Source: Nocardia neocaledoniensis (GTDB taxonomy: Bacteria > Actinomycetota > Actinomycetes > Mycobacteriales > Mycobacteriaceae). From it: a stretch of 64,000 nucleotides of DNA. The notes under the pieces are model-generated. The model did not search any database, was not told where the DNA came from, and was given only the letters and a program-made list of their open reading frames with translations. Numbering within the stretch: the first letter of the stretch is position 1; every line of letters starts with the position of its first letter. The stretch lies in assembly GCF_003182135.1 (NCBI RefSeq), contig NZ_QGTL01000010.1:124001-188000 (forward strand), in the 5' to 3' direction. Shown in pieces: positions 27,763 to 36,157 of this stretch. Position numbers and translations under genes: made by a program.

Positions 27763-29121
27763 TCAGCTGTGCAGGAGGAAGTGTTCCAGTACCCGGGTGC
27801 CGAATTCCAGCGACTCGACCGGCACCCGCTCGTCCACCCCGTGGAACAGGGCGGTGAAGTCCAGTTCCGGCGGCAGCTGCAGCGGCGCGAAGCCGAAGCA
27901 GCGAATGCCCAACCGCGCGAACGCTTTCGCGTCGGTGCCGCCGGAGAGCATGTAGGGCACGGTGCGCCCGCGGGGGTCGTGGGCCAGCACCGCGTCGTTC
28001 ATGGCGTCGACGAGGTGGCCGTCGAAGGTGGTCTCGTAGGAGTCGAGCTTGGTGATCCATTCGCGTTCGACGTCGGGGCCGATGAGTTCGTCGACCTCGC
28101 GTTCGAACGCAGCCTGCCTGCCCGGCACCACCCGGCAGTCCACGACGGCCTCGGCGGTCTGCGGGATGACGTTGGCCTTGTAGCCGGCCTGCAGCATGGT
28201 CGGGTTGGCGGTGTCGCGCAGGGTGGCGCCGATGATGCGGGAGATGGTGCCCAGCTTGGCCAGCTGGCCTTCGATGTCGGGGCCGTGCGGGTCGAACTGC
28301 AGCCCGCTCTCCTCGCTCACGGCGGTGAGGAATTCGGCGACCGAGTCCGACAGCACCACCGGGAAGGTGTGTTTGCCGAGCCGGGCGACCGCCTCGGCCA
28401 GGATGGTGACGGCGTTGTCCTCGTGCAGGAACGAGCCGTGACCCGCGCGCGCCTTGGCCCGCAACCGCATCCAGCCCAGCCCCTTCTCGGCGGTCTCCAC
28501 CAGGTAGAGCCTGCGTTCGGTGCCGTCGGGGCGCGGCACGGTCAGCGAGAAACCGCCGACCTCGCCGACGGCCTCGGTGACACCGTCGAACAGGTCGGGC
28601 CGGTGCTCGACCAGCCACTGCGAGCCCCAGCGGCCGCCGTTCTCCTCGTCGGCGAGGAAGGCGAACACCAGGTCGCGGGGCGGCACGGTCCCCTCGGCCT
28701 TGAACTGGCGGGCCAGTGCCAGCGTCATGCCGACCATGTCCTTCATGTCGATCGCGCCGCGGCCCCACACGTACCCGTCGCGGACCGCGCCGGAGAACGG
28801 GTGCACACTCCAGTCGGCCGCCTCGGCGGGCACGACGTCGAGGTGCCCGTGGATCATCAGCGCGCCACGGCTCGAATCGGCGCCTTTCAATCGCGCGAAG
28901 ACATTGCCGCGACCGGGCGCGCCGGATTCGACGTACTCGGTCTCGTAGCCGACTTCGCGCAGCTGCGCGGCCACCCATTCCGCGCACTCCCGTTCGCCTT
29001 TGGTGGTGGCCAGTTCGCCGGTGTTGGAGGTGTCGAACCGGATCAGCGCGCTGACCAGCTCCACCACCTCGTCCACCGCGCGGGAGCGACCGTGGGACCC
29101 AGAACTCTCAGATGCCGACAC
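27763..29121 (-). CDS. M20 family metallopeptidase (DapE/carboxypeptidase-like)
   Basis: 452 aa. The M20 dinuclear-zinc sites are visible: '[11 protein letters not shown]' (His and Asp), '[10 protein letters not shown]' (bridging Asp), 'FLADEENGG' (Glu general base and Glu ligand) and the late His in '[10 protein letters not shown]'. The family removes amino acids or acyl groups from small peptides. M. tuberculosis Rv2141c has the same neighbours. The start is a GTG at 29121 with AAAGGGG upstream. No signal peptide. Confidence 0.9.
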   Translation of the reverse strand: MSASESSGSHGRSRAVDEVVELVSALIRFDTSNTGELATTKGERECAEWVAAQLREVGYETEYVESGAPGRGNVFARLKGADSSRGALMIHGHLDVVPAEAADWSVHPFSGAVRDGYVWGRGAIDMKDMVGMTLALARQFKAEGTVPPRDLVFAFLADEENGGRWGSQWLVEHRPDLFDGVTEAVGEVGGFSLTVPRPDGTERRLYLVETAEKGLGWMRLRAKARAGHGSFLHEDNAVTILAEAVARLGKHTFPVVLSDSVAEFLTAVSEESGLQFDPHGPDIEGQLAKLGTISRIIGATLRDTANPTMLQAGYKANVIPQTAEAVVDCRVVPGRQAAFEREVDELIGPDVEREWITKLDSYETTFDGHLVDAMNDAVLAHDPRGRTVPYMLSGGTDAKAFARLGIRCFGFAPLQLPPELDFTALFHGVDERVPVESLEFGTRVLEHFLLHS

Positions 29122-29245
29122 GTCCCCTTTCCTACCACCCCGGGCCCGGTCGCCGCGCCCTGTCCCCGGTCGCGCCGCTGGTGGCGGGTACGGCGCAGGG
29201 TGAGCGCAATTCGCGCCCGGGCCGGTCGCGTGTTTGGCTGGTCCG

Positions 29246-30199
29246 ATGAGATCGCAGGTCGTCCGGGTCGGCGCCGTCGTACTGTCCGCCGCGGCGACGC
29301 TGGCAGGCGCGGCGGGTGTCGCCCTGCACTACACGGAGTGGACGGCCGAGCCCGTGGTGCTGGCCGCTTCGGCCGTGCCGTATCTGCTGGGCGGCGCGCT
29401 CGTCGGCGCGGTGGGTTTCGCGGCGAGCAGGCAGTGGGTGGTGAGCGGGGTCGCGGCGGTGGTGGTGGCCGTCGGGGTCGCGACGCAGGCACCGCTGTAT
29501 GTCGCGGACGGGGGCGGCGACGGTCCCGCGCTGACGGTGATGCAGGCGAATCTGCTGTTCGACGGCGCCGATCCCGCCGCGCTCGTCGACGCGGTGCGGG
29601 CGCGGGAGGTCGCGGTCCTGACCGTCAACGAGCTGACCCGGACGGCGGTCACCGATCTCGAGGCCGCCGGTCTCGACGAGCTGCTGCCCCACCGGTACCT
29701 GGCGCCCGGCCAGACGGCGAGCGGGACGGGGATCTGGAGCCGATTCCCCTTGTCGGACACCGTCGAATACGACGGGTACGTCCTCAACCAGATCTCGGCC
29801 ACCGCCGCGGTGCCGGAGGTCGGGCCGGTCTCCGTCTACGCCTTGCATCCGGTCCCGCCGGTCTACGACACCGGAGTCTGGGCCGACGAGCTGTCCCGCC
29901 TCGACGCCGTGCTGCGCCGGGCACCGGTGGATCGTCCGGTGATCGTGGGCGGTGACTTCAACGCCACCTATGACCACGCCCGTTTCCGCGTACTCGCCTC
30001 CGGACGTTTCGCCGACGCCGCCGCGCAGGCCGGAGCGGGCCATCTGGTGACCTATCCGACCGACAAGCGGGTGCCACCGCTGGTGGGCATCGACCACATC
30101 CTGCTCGCGGACGCGCGTGCCGTCGCGGTGGACACCGTCGACCTGCCCGGCGCCGACCATCGAGCGCTGGTGGCGCGCATCGTCGTGCCGCGCCGATAG
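29246..30199 (+). CDS. membrane-anchored endonuclease/exonuclease/phosphatase family protein
   Basis: 317 aa. The first about 90 residues hold three hydrophobic segments ('VGAVVLSAAATLAGAAGVAL', 'VVLAASAVPYLLGGALVGAV', 'VVSGVAAVVVAVGVATQAPL'). The EEP catalytic domain is extracytoplasmic or cytoplasmic after residue 95: 'LTVMQANLLF', 'VLTVNELT', 'VIVGGDFNATYDHARF', 'GIDHILLAD' and 'GADHRALVARI'. The metal and His residues look complete. It may cleave phosphodiesters or phospholipids; the substrate is unknown. The ATG at 29246 is four codons after the longest possible start. Confidence 0.8.
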   Translation: MRSQVVRVGAVVLSAAATLAGAAGVALHYTEWTAEPVVLAASAVPYLLGGALVGAVGFAASRQWVVSGVAAVVVAVGVATQAPLYVADGGGDGPALTVMQANLLFDGADPAALVDAVRAREVAVLTVNELTRTAVTDLEAAGLDELLPHRYLAPGQTASGTGIWSRFPLSDTVEYDGYVLNQISATAAVPEVGPVSVYALHPVPPVYDTGVWADELSRLDAVLRRAPVDRPVIVGGDFNATYDHARFRVLASGRFADAAAQAGAGHLVTYPTDKRVPPLVGIDHILLADARAVAVDTVDLPGADHRALVARIVVPRR

Positions 30200-30215
30200 C
30201 GACCGGCCCTCCGGG

Positions 30216-30821
30216 TCAGGACTCCACGGCGGTGCTCGCGGCCAGCAGTTGCTCGACGCGCGCCGCCAGTGTCCTACCCGCCGCGTGCAGCGGTTCGGCC
30301 GAACGCAGCGTGCGGGCCAGCACGAACGCCCCCTCCAGCGCGCTGAGCACACCGAGCACCAGGTCACGGGCGTCGGCTTCGGTGAGCCCGCGGCCGGCGA
30401 AGTACGCCGTCCCCTTGTCGATCCAGTCCGTGACGACTTCGGCGGCCACCGCGCGCAGGGCGGGCTCGCTGTCGGCGATCTCGCCCGCGACGGTGCCGAC
30501 GGGGCACATGTTCATCCATCCCGATTCCGCCATCGTGCGCGCGGCGTCGTCGAAGGCGGCGGGGACGGCGACGCGCAGGTCCTGGTGCGGGTCCATCAGC
30601 AGCGGCAGCAACTGGATGTAGGCGGCGCCCGAACCGCGCAGCGCCTCGGCGGCGATCTGCGCCTTGCCGTGGGGGAAGTGGTGGTAGAGCGATCCCATCG
30701 GCGCCTGGGCGGCCGCGGTGATCTGTTTGACCGTGATCGCGCTGTAGCCCTGCGTGCGCATCAGCTCGGCGACCGCGACGACCAGGCGTTCCCGGGTGGC
30801 CGTTGACATCTTCTCGCTCAC
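30216..30821 (-). CDS. TetR family regulator
   Basis: 201 aa. The N-terminal HTH ('RERLVVAVAELMRTQGYSAI', then 'TVKQITAAAQAPMGSLYHHF') is typical TetR/YxaF-like, followed by a ligand domain with 'MNMCPVGTVAGEIADSEPAL' as in LmrA/YxaF-type repressors. The GTG at 30821 or the ATG at 30809 may be the start. A perfect 16-bp palindrome (30846-30861) lies between this gene and the divergent hydrolase gene, so it probably controls both. Confidence 0.88.
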   Translation of the reverse strand: MSEKMSTATRERLVVAVAELMRTQGYSAITVKQITAAAQAPMGSLYHHFPHGKAQIAAEALRGSGAAYIQLLPLLMDPHQDLRVAVPAAFDDAARTMAESGWMNMCPVGTVAGEIADSEPALRAVAAEVVTDWIDKGTAYFAGRGLTEADARDLVLGVLSALEGAFVLARTLRSAEPLHAAGRTLAARVEQLLAASTAVES

Positions 30822-30845
30822 CGTTCCAGACTAGAGCAAACGCGC

Positions 30846-30861
30846 TAGAGCGTACGCTCTA
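30846..30861. promoter_or_regulatory. 16-bp palindromic TetR operator
   Basis: TAGAGCGTACGCTCTA is a perfect palindrome 15 bp before the hydrolase ATG and 24 bp before the TetR start. A half-site CTAGAGC recurs at 30831-30837. Confidence 0.65.
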
Positions 30862-30876
30862 ATTCTGGAGGTCGTC

Positions 30877-31731
30877 ATGCCCACCGTCGACGTGCCCGCG
30901 GGCCGCATCCACTACACCGAGCACGGCGACGGCCCGCTGGTCGTGTTCCTGCACGGCCCCCTGATGAACCACACGGTCTGGGACCGGGTCCTGCCCCTGC
31001 TGCCCGAGGGGTTTCGCTACCTCCGGCTCGATCTGCCCTTCGGTGGTCATCCCGAACCGCTGCGCCCCGGCACCGATTTGAGCATGCGGGGCCTGAACCA
31101 GCTCATCGCCGATGTCCTCGCCGCGCTCGATCTGCGCACGGTGACGCTCGTGCATTCCGATTGGGGCGGCGCGCTGTTCCTGACCGCCTACGGCCTCGAC
31201 GAGCGGGTCGGACGGATGATCGTCTTCCCGTGCGAGGCGTTCGACAACTTCCCGCCCGGCCTGCCCGGCAAGACCGCGACCGTGGCCGCCTACCTGCCGG
31301 GAGGTGTCGCCATCGCCCAGCGCCAGCTCCGCATCCGCTGGCTGCGTGCGAATCCATTGATGTTCGGCTGGATGGCCAAGTACCCGCTCCCCGACGCTCT
31401 CGTGCACGGCTGGACCGAGCCCGGTCTGCGCGATCCGGCCCTGCGCGCCGACCTGCTCGCCTACTTCCGTTCCGGCTTCGAACGCCCCGAACTGATCGCG
31501 AATACCGAAGCGCTACGGCGGTTCCCGGGCGAGGCGCTGATCCTGTGGTCCTCGGCGGGCAAGGTGATGCCGCGTGAGCACGGCCGCCGCCTGGCCGCGC
31601 TCATGCCCCGAGCCCGCCTGGTCGAGATCGACGACGCCTACGTGTTGTCGATGCTCGACCAACCCGCCGCCGTCGCCGACGCCATGACCGACTTCCTCAC
31701 CACCACCGCGGCCCACCCCGCCGACCGCTGA
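30877..31731 (+). CDS. alpha/beta hydrolase with Asp nucleophile position
   Basis: 284 aa. The hydrolase fold is clear ('LVVFLHGPLMNHTVWDRVLP'). The nucleophile elbow reads H-S-D-W-G-G with Asp95, as in haloalkane dehalogenases and epoxide hydrolases. The position of the catalytic His near the C terminus reads Tyr255 ('EIDDAYVLSMLDQP'), so a normal triad is not complete. GGAGG stands 7 nt before the ATG. The divergent TetR gene and shared palindrome suggest induction by a small molecule. Confidence 0.8.
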   Translation: MPTVDVPAGRIHYTEHGDGPLVVFLHGPLMNHTVWDRVLPLLPEGFRYLRLDLPFGGHPEPLRPGTDLSMRGLNQLIADVLAALDLRTVTLVHSDWGGALFLTAYGLDERVGRMIVFPCEAFDNFPPGLPGKTATVAAYLPGGVAIAQRQLRIRWLRANPLMFGWMAKYPLPDALVHGWTEPGLRDPALRADLLAYFRSGFERPELIANTEALRRFPGEALILWSSAGKVMPREHGRRLAALMPRARLVEIDDAYVLSMLDQPAAVADAMTDFLTTTAAHPADR

Positions 31732-31735
31732 ACGC

Positions 31736-32761
31736 TCAGGTCTGCGCGAGCGGTTCGTAGGCGTCGGCGGCGATCCCGAAGGTCCAGGCGACGCCCTCAC
31801 GCGCGGTTCTGGTGCTGGGTGGTACCCGCAGCCAGTAGGTGCGGCTGGTCCCGTCGGGTTCCGGGGTGGAATTCACGACCTCGACCATCACCACGTCCTC
31901 GTCCCCGACGAGCGCGATCCGCCACAGGATGCCGGTCTCGTCGCGATGCACGGGCTCGGCACCGGATTCGGCGAGGTAGCGGTCGTAGCCGTAGTGCTCG
32001 AGCATGACCCGGCGCAGTTCGGCGTTGTCCTCCTCGCGGATCCGCTGCGGGGTCAACGCGGTGAGGGTGGCGAGGAATTCGGCGGGCACCGGCATGCCGC
32101 GCCAGGCGTACAGGGCGAAATCGTCGGCGTAACGCAAGGCGGGACCGTCACCGCGGTCGAGCCGGCCCGCCTCGTCGCGATGCAGTTCCCGCGGCCGCTC
32201 CGAGATCACCGCCACCTTCTCGTAGGGCCACCACCAGCCCGCCTCCGCGGCCACGGCGGCCACGCCGTCGAGCACGGCGCCGGGCGCGGTGTCGTAGGCG
32301 CTGAGCCACGCCGCCTCGTGCTGTCCGAGGACGGCGTCGAGCAGCAGCGCCCGAATCCGCCGCTCCGCCCGGCGATCACCCGCGGCCGCGGCGTCGACCA
32401 CGCCGGCGCGGATGCGCTCGACGACGGTGCCGGTGAGTTCCCACAGTTCGGCGCCGCTCGCCTGCCAGTGCGCGCTGTATCCGGTGGCGCCGAGGGCGGT
32501 GTGCAACCGGGCCCGTTCGGCGGCCCACGGTGCGCTGCGGACGGCTTCGCGGACCGGGGCGCCGGTGTCCAGCCCGTCGGCCAGCATCCGCACCGCGGCC
32601 AGGGGCGAGGGCGCCCACCGGATCTGTGCGGGTTCGGGCAGGCCTGCGCGCGTATAGGCCAGGCGCACACCGGCTTCCGCGCGGGCCCTGTCACCGGCGC
32701 CGGTCGCGGTCGCGACCGCCCGCCAGGTCGTGTTCGTCATCGTCGTCTCCGGCGCTGTCAT
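31736..32761 (-). CDS. DUF6745-type protein
   Basis: 341 aa, soluble. The C-terminal two thirds resemble DUF6745: 'HRDEAGRLDRGDGPALRYAD' followed by 'FALYAWRGMPVPAEFL', 'IREEDNAELRRVMLEHYGYD', and the ending 'GTSRTYWLRVPPSTRTAREG'. The N-terminal 170 residues are helical with Trp-rich blocks. The function is unknown. Its ATG overlaps the stop of the preceding 108-aa gene (TGATG), so the two form a coupled operon facing the STM4015-STM4011 cluster. The identification is from memory of the family pattern. Confidence 0.7.
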   Translation of the reverse strand: MTAPETTMTNTTWRAVATATGAGDRARAEAGVRLAYTRAGLPEPAQIRWAPSPLAAVRMLADGLDTGAPVREAVRSAPWAAERARLHTALGATGYSAHWQASGAELWELTGTVVERIRAGVVDAAAAGDRRAERRIRALLLDAVLGQHEAAWLSAYDTAPGAVLDGVAAVAAEAGWWWPYEKVAVISERPRELHRDEAGRLDRGDGPALRYADDFALYAWRGMPVPAEFLATLTALTPQRIREEDNAELRRVMLEHYGYDRYLAESGAEPVHRDETGILWRIALVGDEDVVMVEVVNSTPEPDGTSRTYWLRVPPSTRTAREGVAWTFGIAADAYEPLAQT

Positions 32762-33087
32762 CAGTCCGCCACCACCCGCACCGAACCGGGCACGTACTCA
32801 CGCTGCCGCACAACCCGGTACCACCCCTTCGGCAGCCCGATCGGCGCGTGTTCCTCGTGCACCACCCGCCCGCCTTCGGGCAGGTGCAGCAGCATCGGGC
32901 CGACCGTGCTGGACTCGCGAACGAGCTTGCCCGGCCCCGGAATCGCGTGCGCGTGCCCGGTCACCTCCCCGAGCGCCAGGACGAGTCTGCCCCGGCCGTC
33001 GCGCCGCTCCCCCGTCGCCGTGCGCGCTGTGGCGGGGACGGCGTGCTCGGCCAGCGGCACGATCAGCACATCGCCTTGTCGATACAT
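32761..33087 (-). CDS. small beta-rich protein paired with DUF6745
   Basis: 108 aa. It starts 'MYRQGDVLIVPLAEHAVP' and contains 'GEVTGHAHAI', 'LLHLPEGGRVVHEEHAPIGL' and 'GWYRVVRQREYVPG'. These are conserved-looking blocks of a beta-barrel-like protein with several His residues that could bind a metal. I know this type only as a companion of DUF6745 genes. AGGAG precedes the ATG by 6-7 nt ('GGGAGGAAATC'). It is the first gene of the operon divergent from the STM4015 gene. Confidence 0.7.
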   Translation of the reverse strand: MYRQGDVLIVPLAEHAVPATARTATGERRDGRGRLVLALGEVTGHAHAIPGPGKLVRESSTVGPMLLHLPEGGRVVHEEHAPIGLPKGWYRVVRQREYVPGSVRVVAD

Positions 33088-33242
33088 GATTTCCTCCCGT
33101 CGCGGCCCACATCCCCGGACCGATGGCGAGGACGGTAGCGACGGCCACCGACAACCACGCCCAGCGCGCGGAATGTCGGTGCCCCTTGGTAGAAACACTG
33201 CAGTCACACGGGGTCACTACGCCAGAAGGGGCGGGAACACAC

Positions 33243-34223
33243 ATGTCCATCGGAGAACATCTGCGCGGGTGGGGCGGACTGCCCGCCTACACGTTCCCGG
33301 ATCTGGAGAAGGACACGGCGGTGTGGGAGGACGTCGTGCGTCAGCTGCCCGCGGCCGAGGCGGTGGCATGGCGGATCGGCGTCGAATCCTATGAGCCCGA
33401 GGAGACCTGGCCCGACGCCTTCGCCCGCTTCCTCGCCGCGGTGGAGCCCGAACGGGTGCGGGCGATCATCGTCGGCTCCTGGGCCGACGCCTACGACAAT
33501 CGCCCCGACGACGTCATCGACGCGATCGTGGCCGCCCGCGAACGATTCCCGGCACTGCGCGCCCTGTTCGTCGGCGACATCATCGGCGAGGAATGCGAGA
33601 TCTCCTGGATCCATCAGGGTGAGGTCACCCGGCTGCTCGACGCGTTCCCCGCGCTCGAAGTGCTCGGTGTGCGCGGCGGCGAGAGCCTGGAGTTCCCCGC
33701 CATCCGCCACGAGCACCTGCGCACCCTGACCGTGCAGGCGGGCGGGCTGCCCGCCACGGTCGTACGCGGCATCGCGGCCAGCGACCTGCCCGCGCTGCAC
33801 GACCTCGAATTGTGGCTGGGCACTTCCGAATACGGCGGCGATGCCGACATCGCCGATCTCGCCCCGATCCTGACCGGTGACCGGCTGCCGAGCTTGCGTC
33901 GGCTCGCCCTGCGCAACAGCGAGATCCAGGACGCGGTGTGCGCCGCGGTCGCCTCGGCGCCGGTGGTGGCGCGGCTGAGCGAACTCGACCTGTCGATGGG
34001 AGTGCTCACCGACGACGGCGCCGCGGCCCTGCTCGGCGGCCAGCCGCTGACCCACCTGACCGCGCTGGACCTGCACTACAACTACGTCAGCCCCGAGATC
34101 GGCGCCCGCCTCACCGACGCGCTCACCCCCGCCGGTGTGCGCGTGAACCTCGATACCGACGACGCCGAGTCCGACGAGGACGACGACGGCTCGGTGTGGC
34201 GATTCGTCTCGGTCGGCGAGTGA
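33243..34223 (+). CDS. STM4015 family protein (leucine-rich)
   Basis: 326 aa. It matches the STM4015 family: 'ESYEPEETWPDAFARFL', 'ECEISWIHQGEVTRLLDAF', 'LWLGTSEYGGDADIADLAP', 'LRRLALRNSEIQDAVCAA' and 'LSELDLSMGVLTDDGAAALL'. The second half is an irregular leucine-rich repeat, which suggests a protein-binding scaffold. AGAAGGGG precedes the ATG. It is the first gene of the five-gene operon; the next start follows its stop by 6 bp. No function is known for the family. Confidence 0.85.
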   Translation: MSIGEHLRGWGGLPAYTFPDLEKDTAVWEDVVRQLPAAEAVAWRIGVESYEPEETWPDAFARFLAAVEPERVRAIIVGSWADAYDNRPDDVIDAIVAARERFPALRALFVGDIIGEECEISWIHQGEVTRLLDAFPALEVLGVRGGESLEFPAIRHEHLRTLTVQAGGLPATVVRGIAASDLPALHDLELWLGTSEYGGDADIADLAPILTGDRLPSLRRLALRNSEIQDAVCAAVASAPVVARLSELDLSMGVLTDDGAAALLGGQPLTHLTALDLHYNYVSPEIGARLTDALTPAGVRVNLDTDDAESDEDDDGSVWRFVSVGE

Positions 34224-34229
34224 GCTGAC

Positions 34230-35321
34230 GTGCGCTGGGTGGTGGTCGGCAACGCCGAGAACCGGCGGGTCCGGCTGTTCACCGACGCGGCCCGCGCGGC
34301 GGGGCTCCCGGCGCCGCGGATCGTGGCATGGCAGTCGGTGCTCGCCGACGGCGGTCACGATCTCGCGGACGACGAGATCGTGCGCCTGGACTCCCCGGGT
34401 GAGAACCCGGCGGTCGACAGGCTCCTGCGCGGGGTGGCCGAGCCGACCCGCGTGGAGGGTTCGGTGCGCTGGTACACGAACTTCCTGGCCGCGGTCGGCA
34501 CACTGCGCGGCGGAATCCGTCTCGACGATCCGGCTGAGCTGGCGGTGTCGTTCGACAAGCGGCGCTGCCATGGGCGGCTGCGCGCGGCCGGAGTGCCGGT
34601 GCCGCCTTCGCCGGTGACCGCCCCGATCCGTGGCTGGTCCGATGTGCGGGATCAGATGCGGGCGGCCGGGATGGCCAGGGTGTTCGTCAAACTCGCGCAC
34701 GGGTCGTCGGCCTCGGGTGTCCTCGCGATCGAGTCGACCGCGGCGGGCCGCTGGCAGGCGACGACGTCGGTGGAACGCGGTGCCGGCGGCGCCTTGCACA
34801 ATTCGCTGCGGGTACGCCGGTATCGCGACGAGCGCGAGATCGCGGCCATCGTCGACCGGCTCGCCCCGGACGGTCTGCACCTGGAACGCTGGCTTCCCAA
34901 GGCCACCACGGCGGGCCGCAGCGCCGATCTGCGGGTCGTGGTAGTCGCGGGCCGCGCCACCCACGCCGTGGTCCGCACCAGTCGCGGGCCGCTGACCAAT
35001 CTGCACCTGGGTGGCGCGCGCGGCGATCTCACCGAGGTCATGGCTGCGGCGGGCACAGCCTGGGACGAGGCGATGCGGATCTGTGAGCGCGCCGCCGCGT
35101 GCTTTCCCGCAACGCTGTGCGTCGGGGTGGACCTGCTGCCCGGTCTGGGGTGGCGCCGGTTCACCGTGGGCGAGGTCAACGCGTTCGGTGACCTGCTGCC
35201 GGGACTGACCGGTCTGCCCGGCACGCCCGGCGAAGGGCTCGACACCTATGCCACCCAGCTCGCCGCGGCGCCCGGTTTCGTCACCGGCACACCCGCCCCC
35301 GTCCCGATCGGATCGCGATGA
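34230..35321 (+). CDS. STM4014 family protein, ATP-grasp-like
   Basis: 363 aa, GTG start. Blocks typical of an ATP-grasp ligase are visible: the nucleotide-binding Lys in 'VFVKLAHGSSASGVLAI', 'HLERWLPKA', the metal-site Asp-x-Arg in 'SADLRVVVVAGRATHAVVRT', 'GPLTNLHLGG', and 'GEVNAFGDLLPG' (Glu-x-Asn). The last two resemble RimK-like enzymes. Such proteins join a carboxylate to an amine or thiol with ATP. The substrate is unknown. Its stop overlaps the start of the STM4013 gene (ATGA). Confidence 0.85.
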   Translation: MRWVVVGNAENRRVRLFTDAARAAGLPAPRIVAWQSVLADGGHDLADDEIVRLDSPGENPAVDRLLRGVAEPTRVEGSVRWYTNFLAAVGTLRGGIRLDDPAELAVSFDKRRCHGRLRAAGVPVPPSPVTAPIRGWSDVRDQMRAAGMARVFVKLAHGSSASGVLAIESTAAGRWQATTSVERGAGGALHNSLRVRRYRDEREIAAIVDRLAPDGLHLERWLPKATTAGRSADLRVVVVAGRATHAVVRTSRGPLTNLHLGGARGDLTEVMAAAGTAWDEAMRICERAAACFPATLCVGVDLLPGLGWRRFTVGEVNAFGDLLPGLTGLPGTPGEGLDTYATQLAAAPGFVTGTPAPVPIGSR

Positions 35322-36157
35322 TCACCACCGAACCCGTGCTCGCCCAGCCGGACATGACCGAGGTCGTCGGCCGCGACGACCTGCTGCTGCTCACCCTCGA
35401 CACCTTGCGCTACGACGTCGCGACCGAACTGGCCGCGGCCGGGCGCCTGCCCACCCTGTCGGCGTATCTGCCGGGCGGCCGCTGGCAGCGGCGACACGCG
35501 CCGGGCAGCTTCACCTATGCCTCCCATCAGGCGATGTTCGCCGGCTTCCTGCCCACCCCGGCCGCGCCCGGCCCGCATCCTCGCCTGTTCGCCGCGCGTT
35601 TCGCGGGCAGCGAGACCACCGCCGAGGGCACCTTCGTCTTCGAGGAACCCGAGCTCGTCTCCGCGCTCGGCGGCCGCGGGTATCACACCATCTGTGTCGG
35701 GGGCGTCGGGTTCTTCAACAAGCAGGGCGCGCTGGGCAGCGTGCTGCCCGATCTGTTCACCGAAAGTCATTGGGCCCCCGAGTTCTCCGTGGTCTCGCCG
35801 ACCTCGTTCGAAGCGCAGGTGGCGTGTGCGCGGCGCGCGGTCGCCGCGGTGCCCGCCGGGCGCCGGGTGTTCCTGTTCCTCAACGCCTCGGCCCTGCACC
35901 AGCCGAACTGGTTCCACCTGCCCGGCGCGACCCGCGAGGCGGGTGACACCCGCGAAACCCACGCGGCCGCACTGGAATACATCGACGCGCACATCGGCCG
36001 GCTCTTCGAGGCGATGCGCGCGCGTGGCCGATGCTTCGCGATCGTGTGTTCCGACCACGGCACCGCGTACGGGGAGGACGGCTACACCGGCCACCGGATC
36101 GGGCACGAGTCCGTCTGGACGGTGCCCTACAGCCACTTCTTCCTGGAGCCGTCATGA
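35318..36157 (+). CDS. STM4013/SEN3800 family hydrolase (alkaline-phosphatase fold)
   Basis: 279 aa. Metal-site blocks of the alkaline phosphatase/sulfatase superfamily are present: 'LLLTLDTLRYD' (Asp28), the nucleophile region 'PGSFTYASHQAMFAG' (about 63-76), and 'VCSDHGTAYGEDGYTGHRIG' near the C terminus with Asp and His ligands. There is no signal peptide, unlike most sulfatases, so it acts in the cytoplasm. A phosphoester, phosphodiester or sulfate ester is the expected substrate class. ATGA overlaps on both sides couple it to its neighbours. Confidence 0.85.
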   Translation: MITTEPVLAQPDMTEVVGRDDLLLLTLDTLRYDVATELAAAGRLPTLSAYLPGGRWQRRHAPGSFTYASHQAMFAGFLPTPAAPGPHPRLFAARFAGSETTAEGTFVFEEPELVSALGGRGYHTICVGGVGFFNKQGALGSVLPDLFTESHWAPEFSVVSPTSFEAQVACARRAVAAVPAGRRVFLFLNASALHQPNWFHLPGATREAGDTRETHAAALEYIDAHIGRLFEAMRARGRCFAIVCSDHGTAYGEDGYTGHRIGHESVWTVPYSHFFLEPS

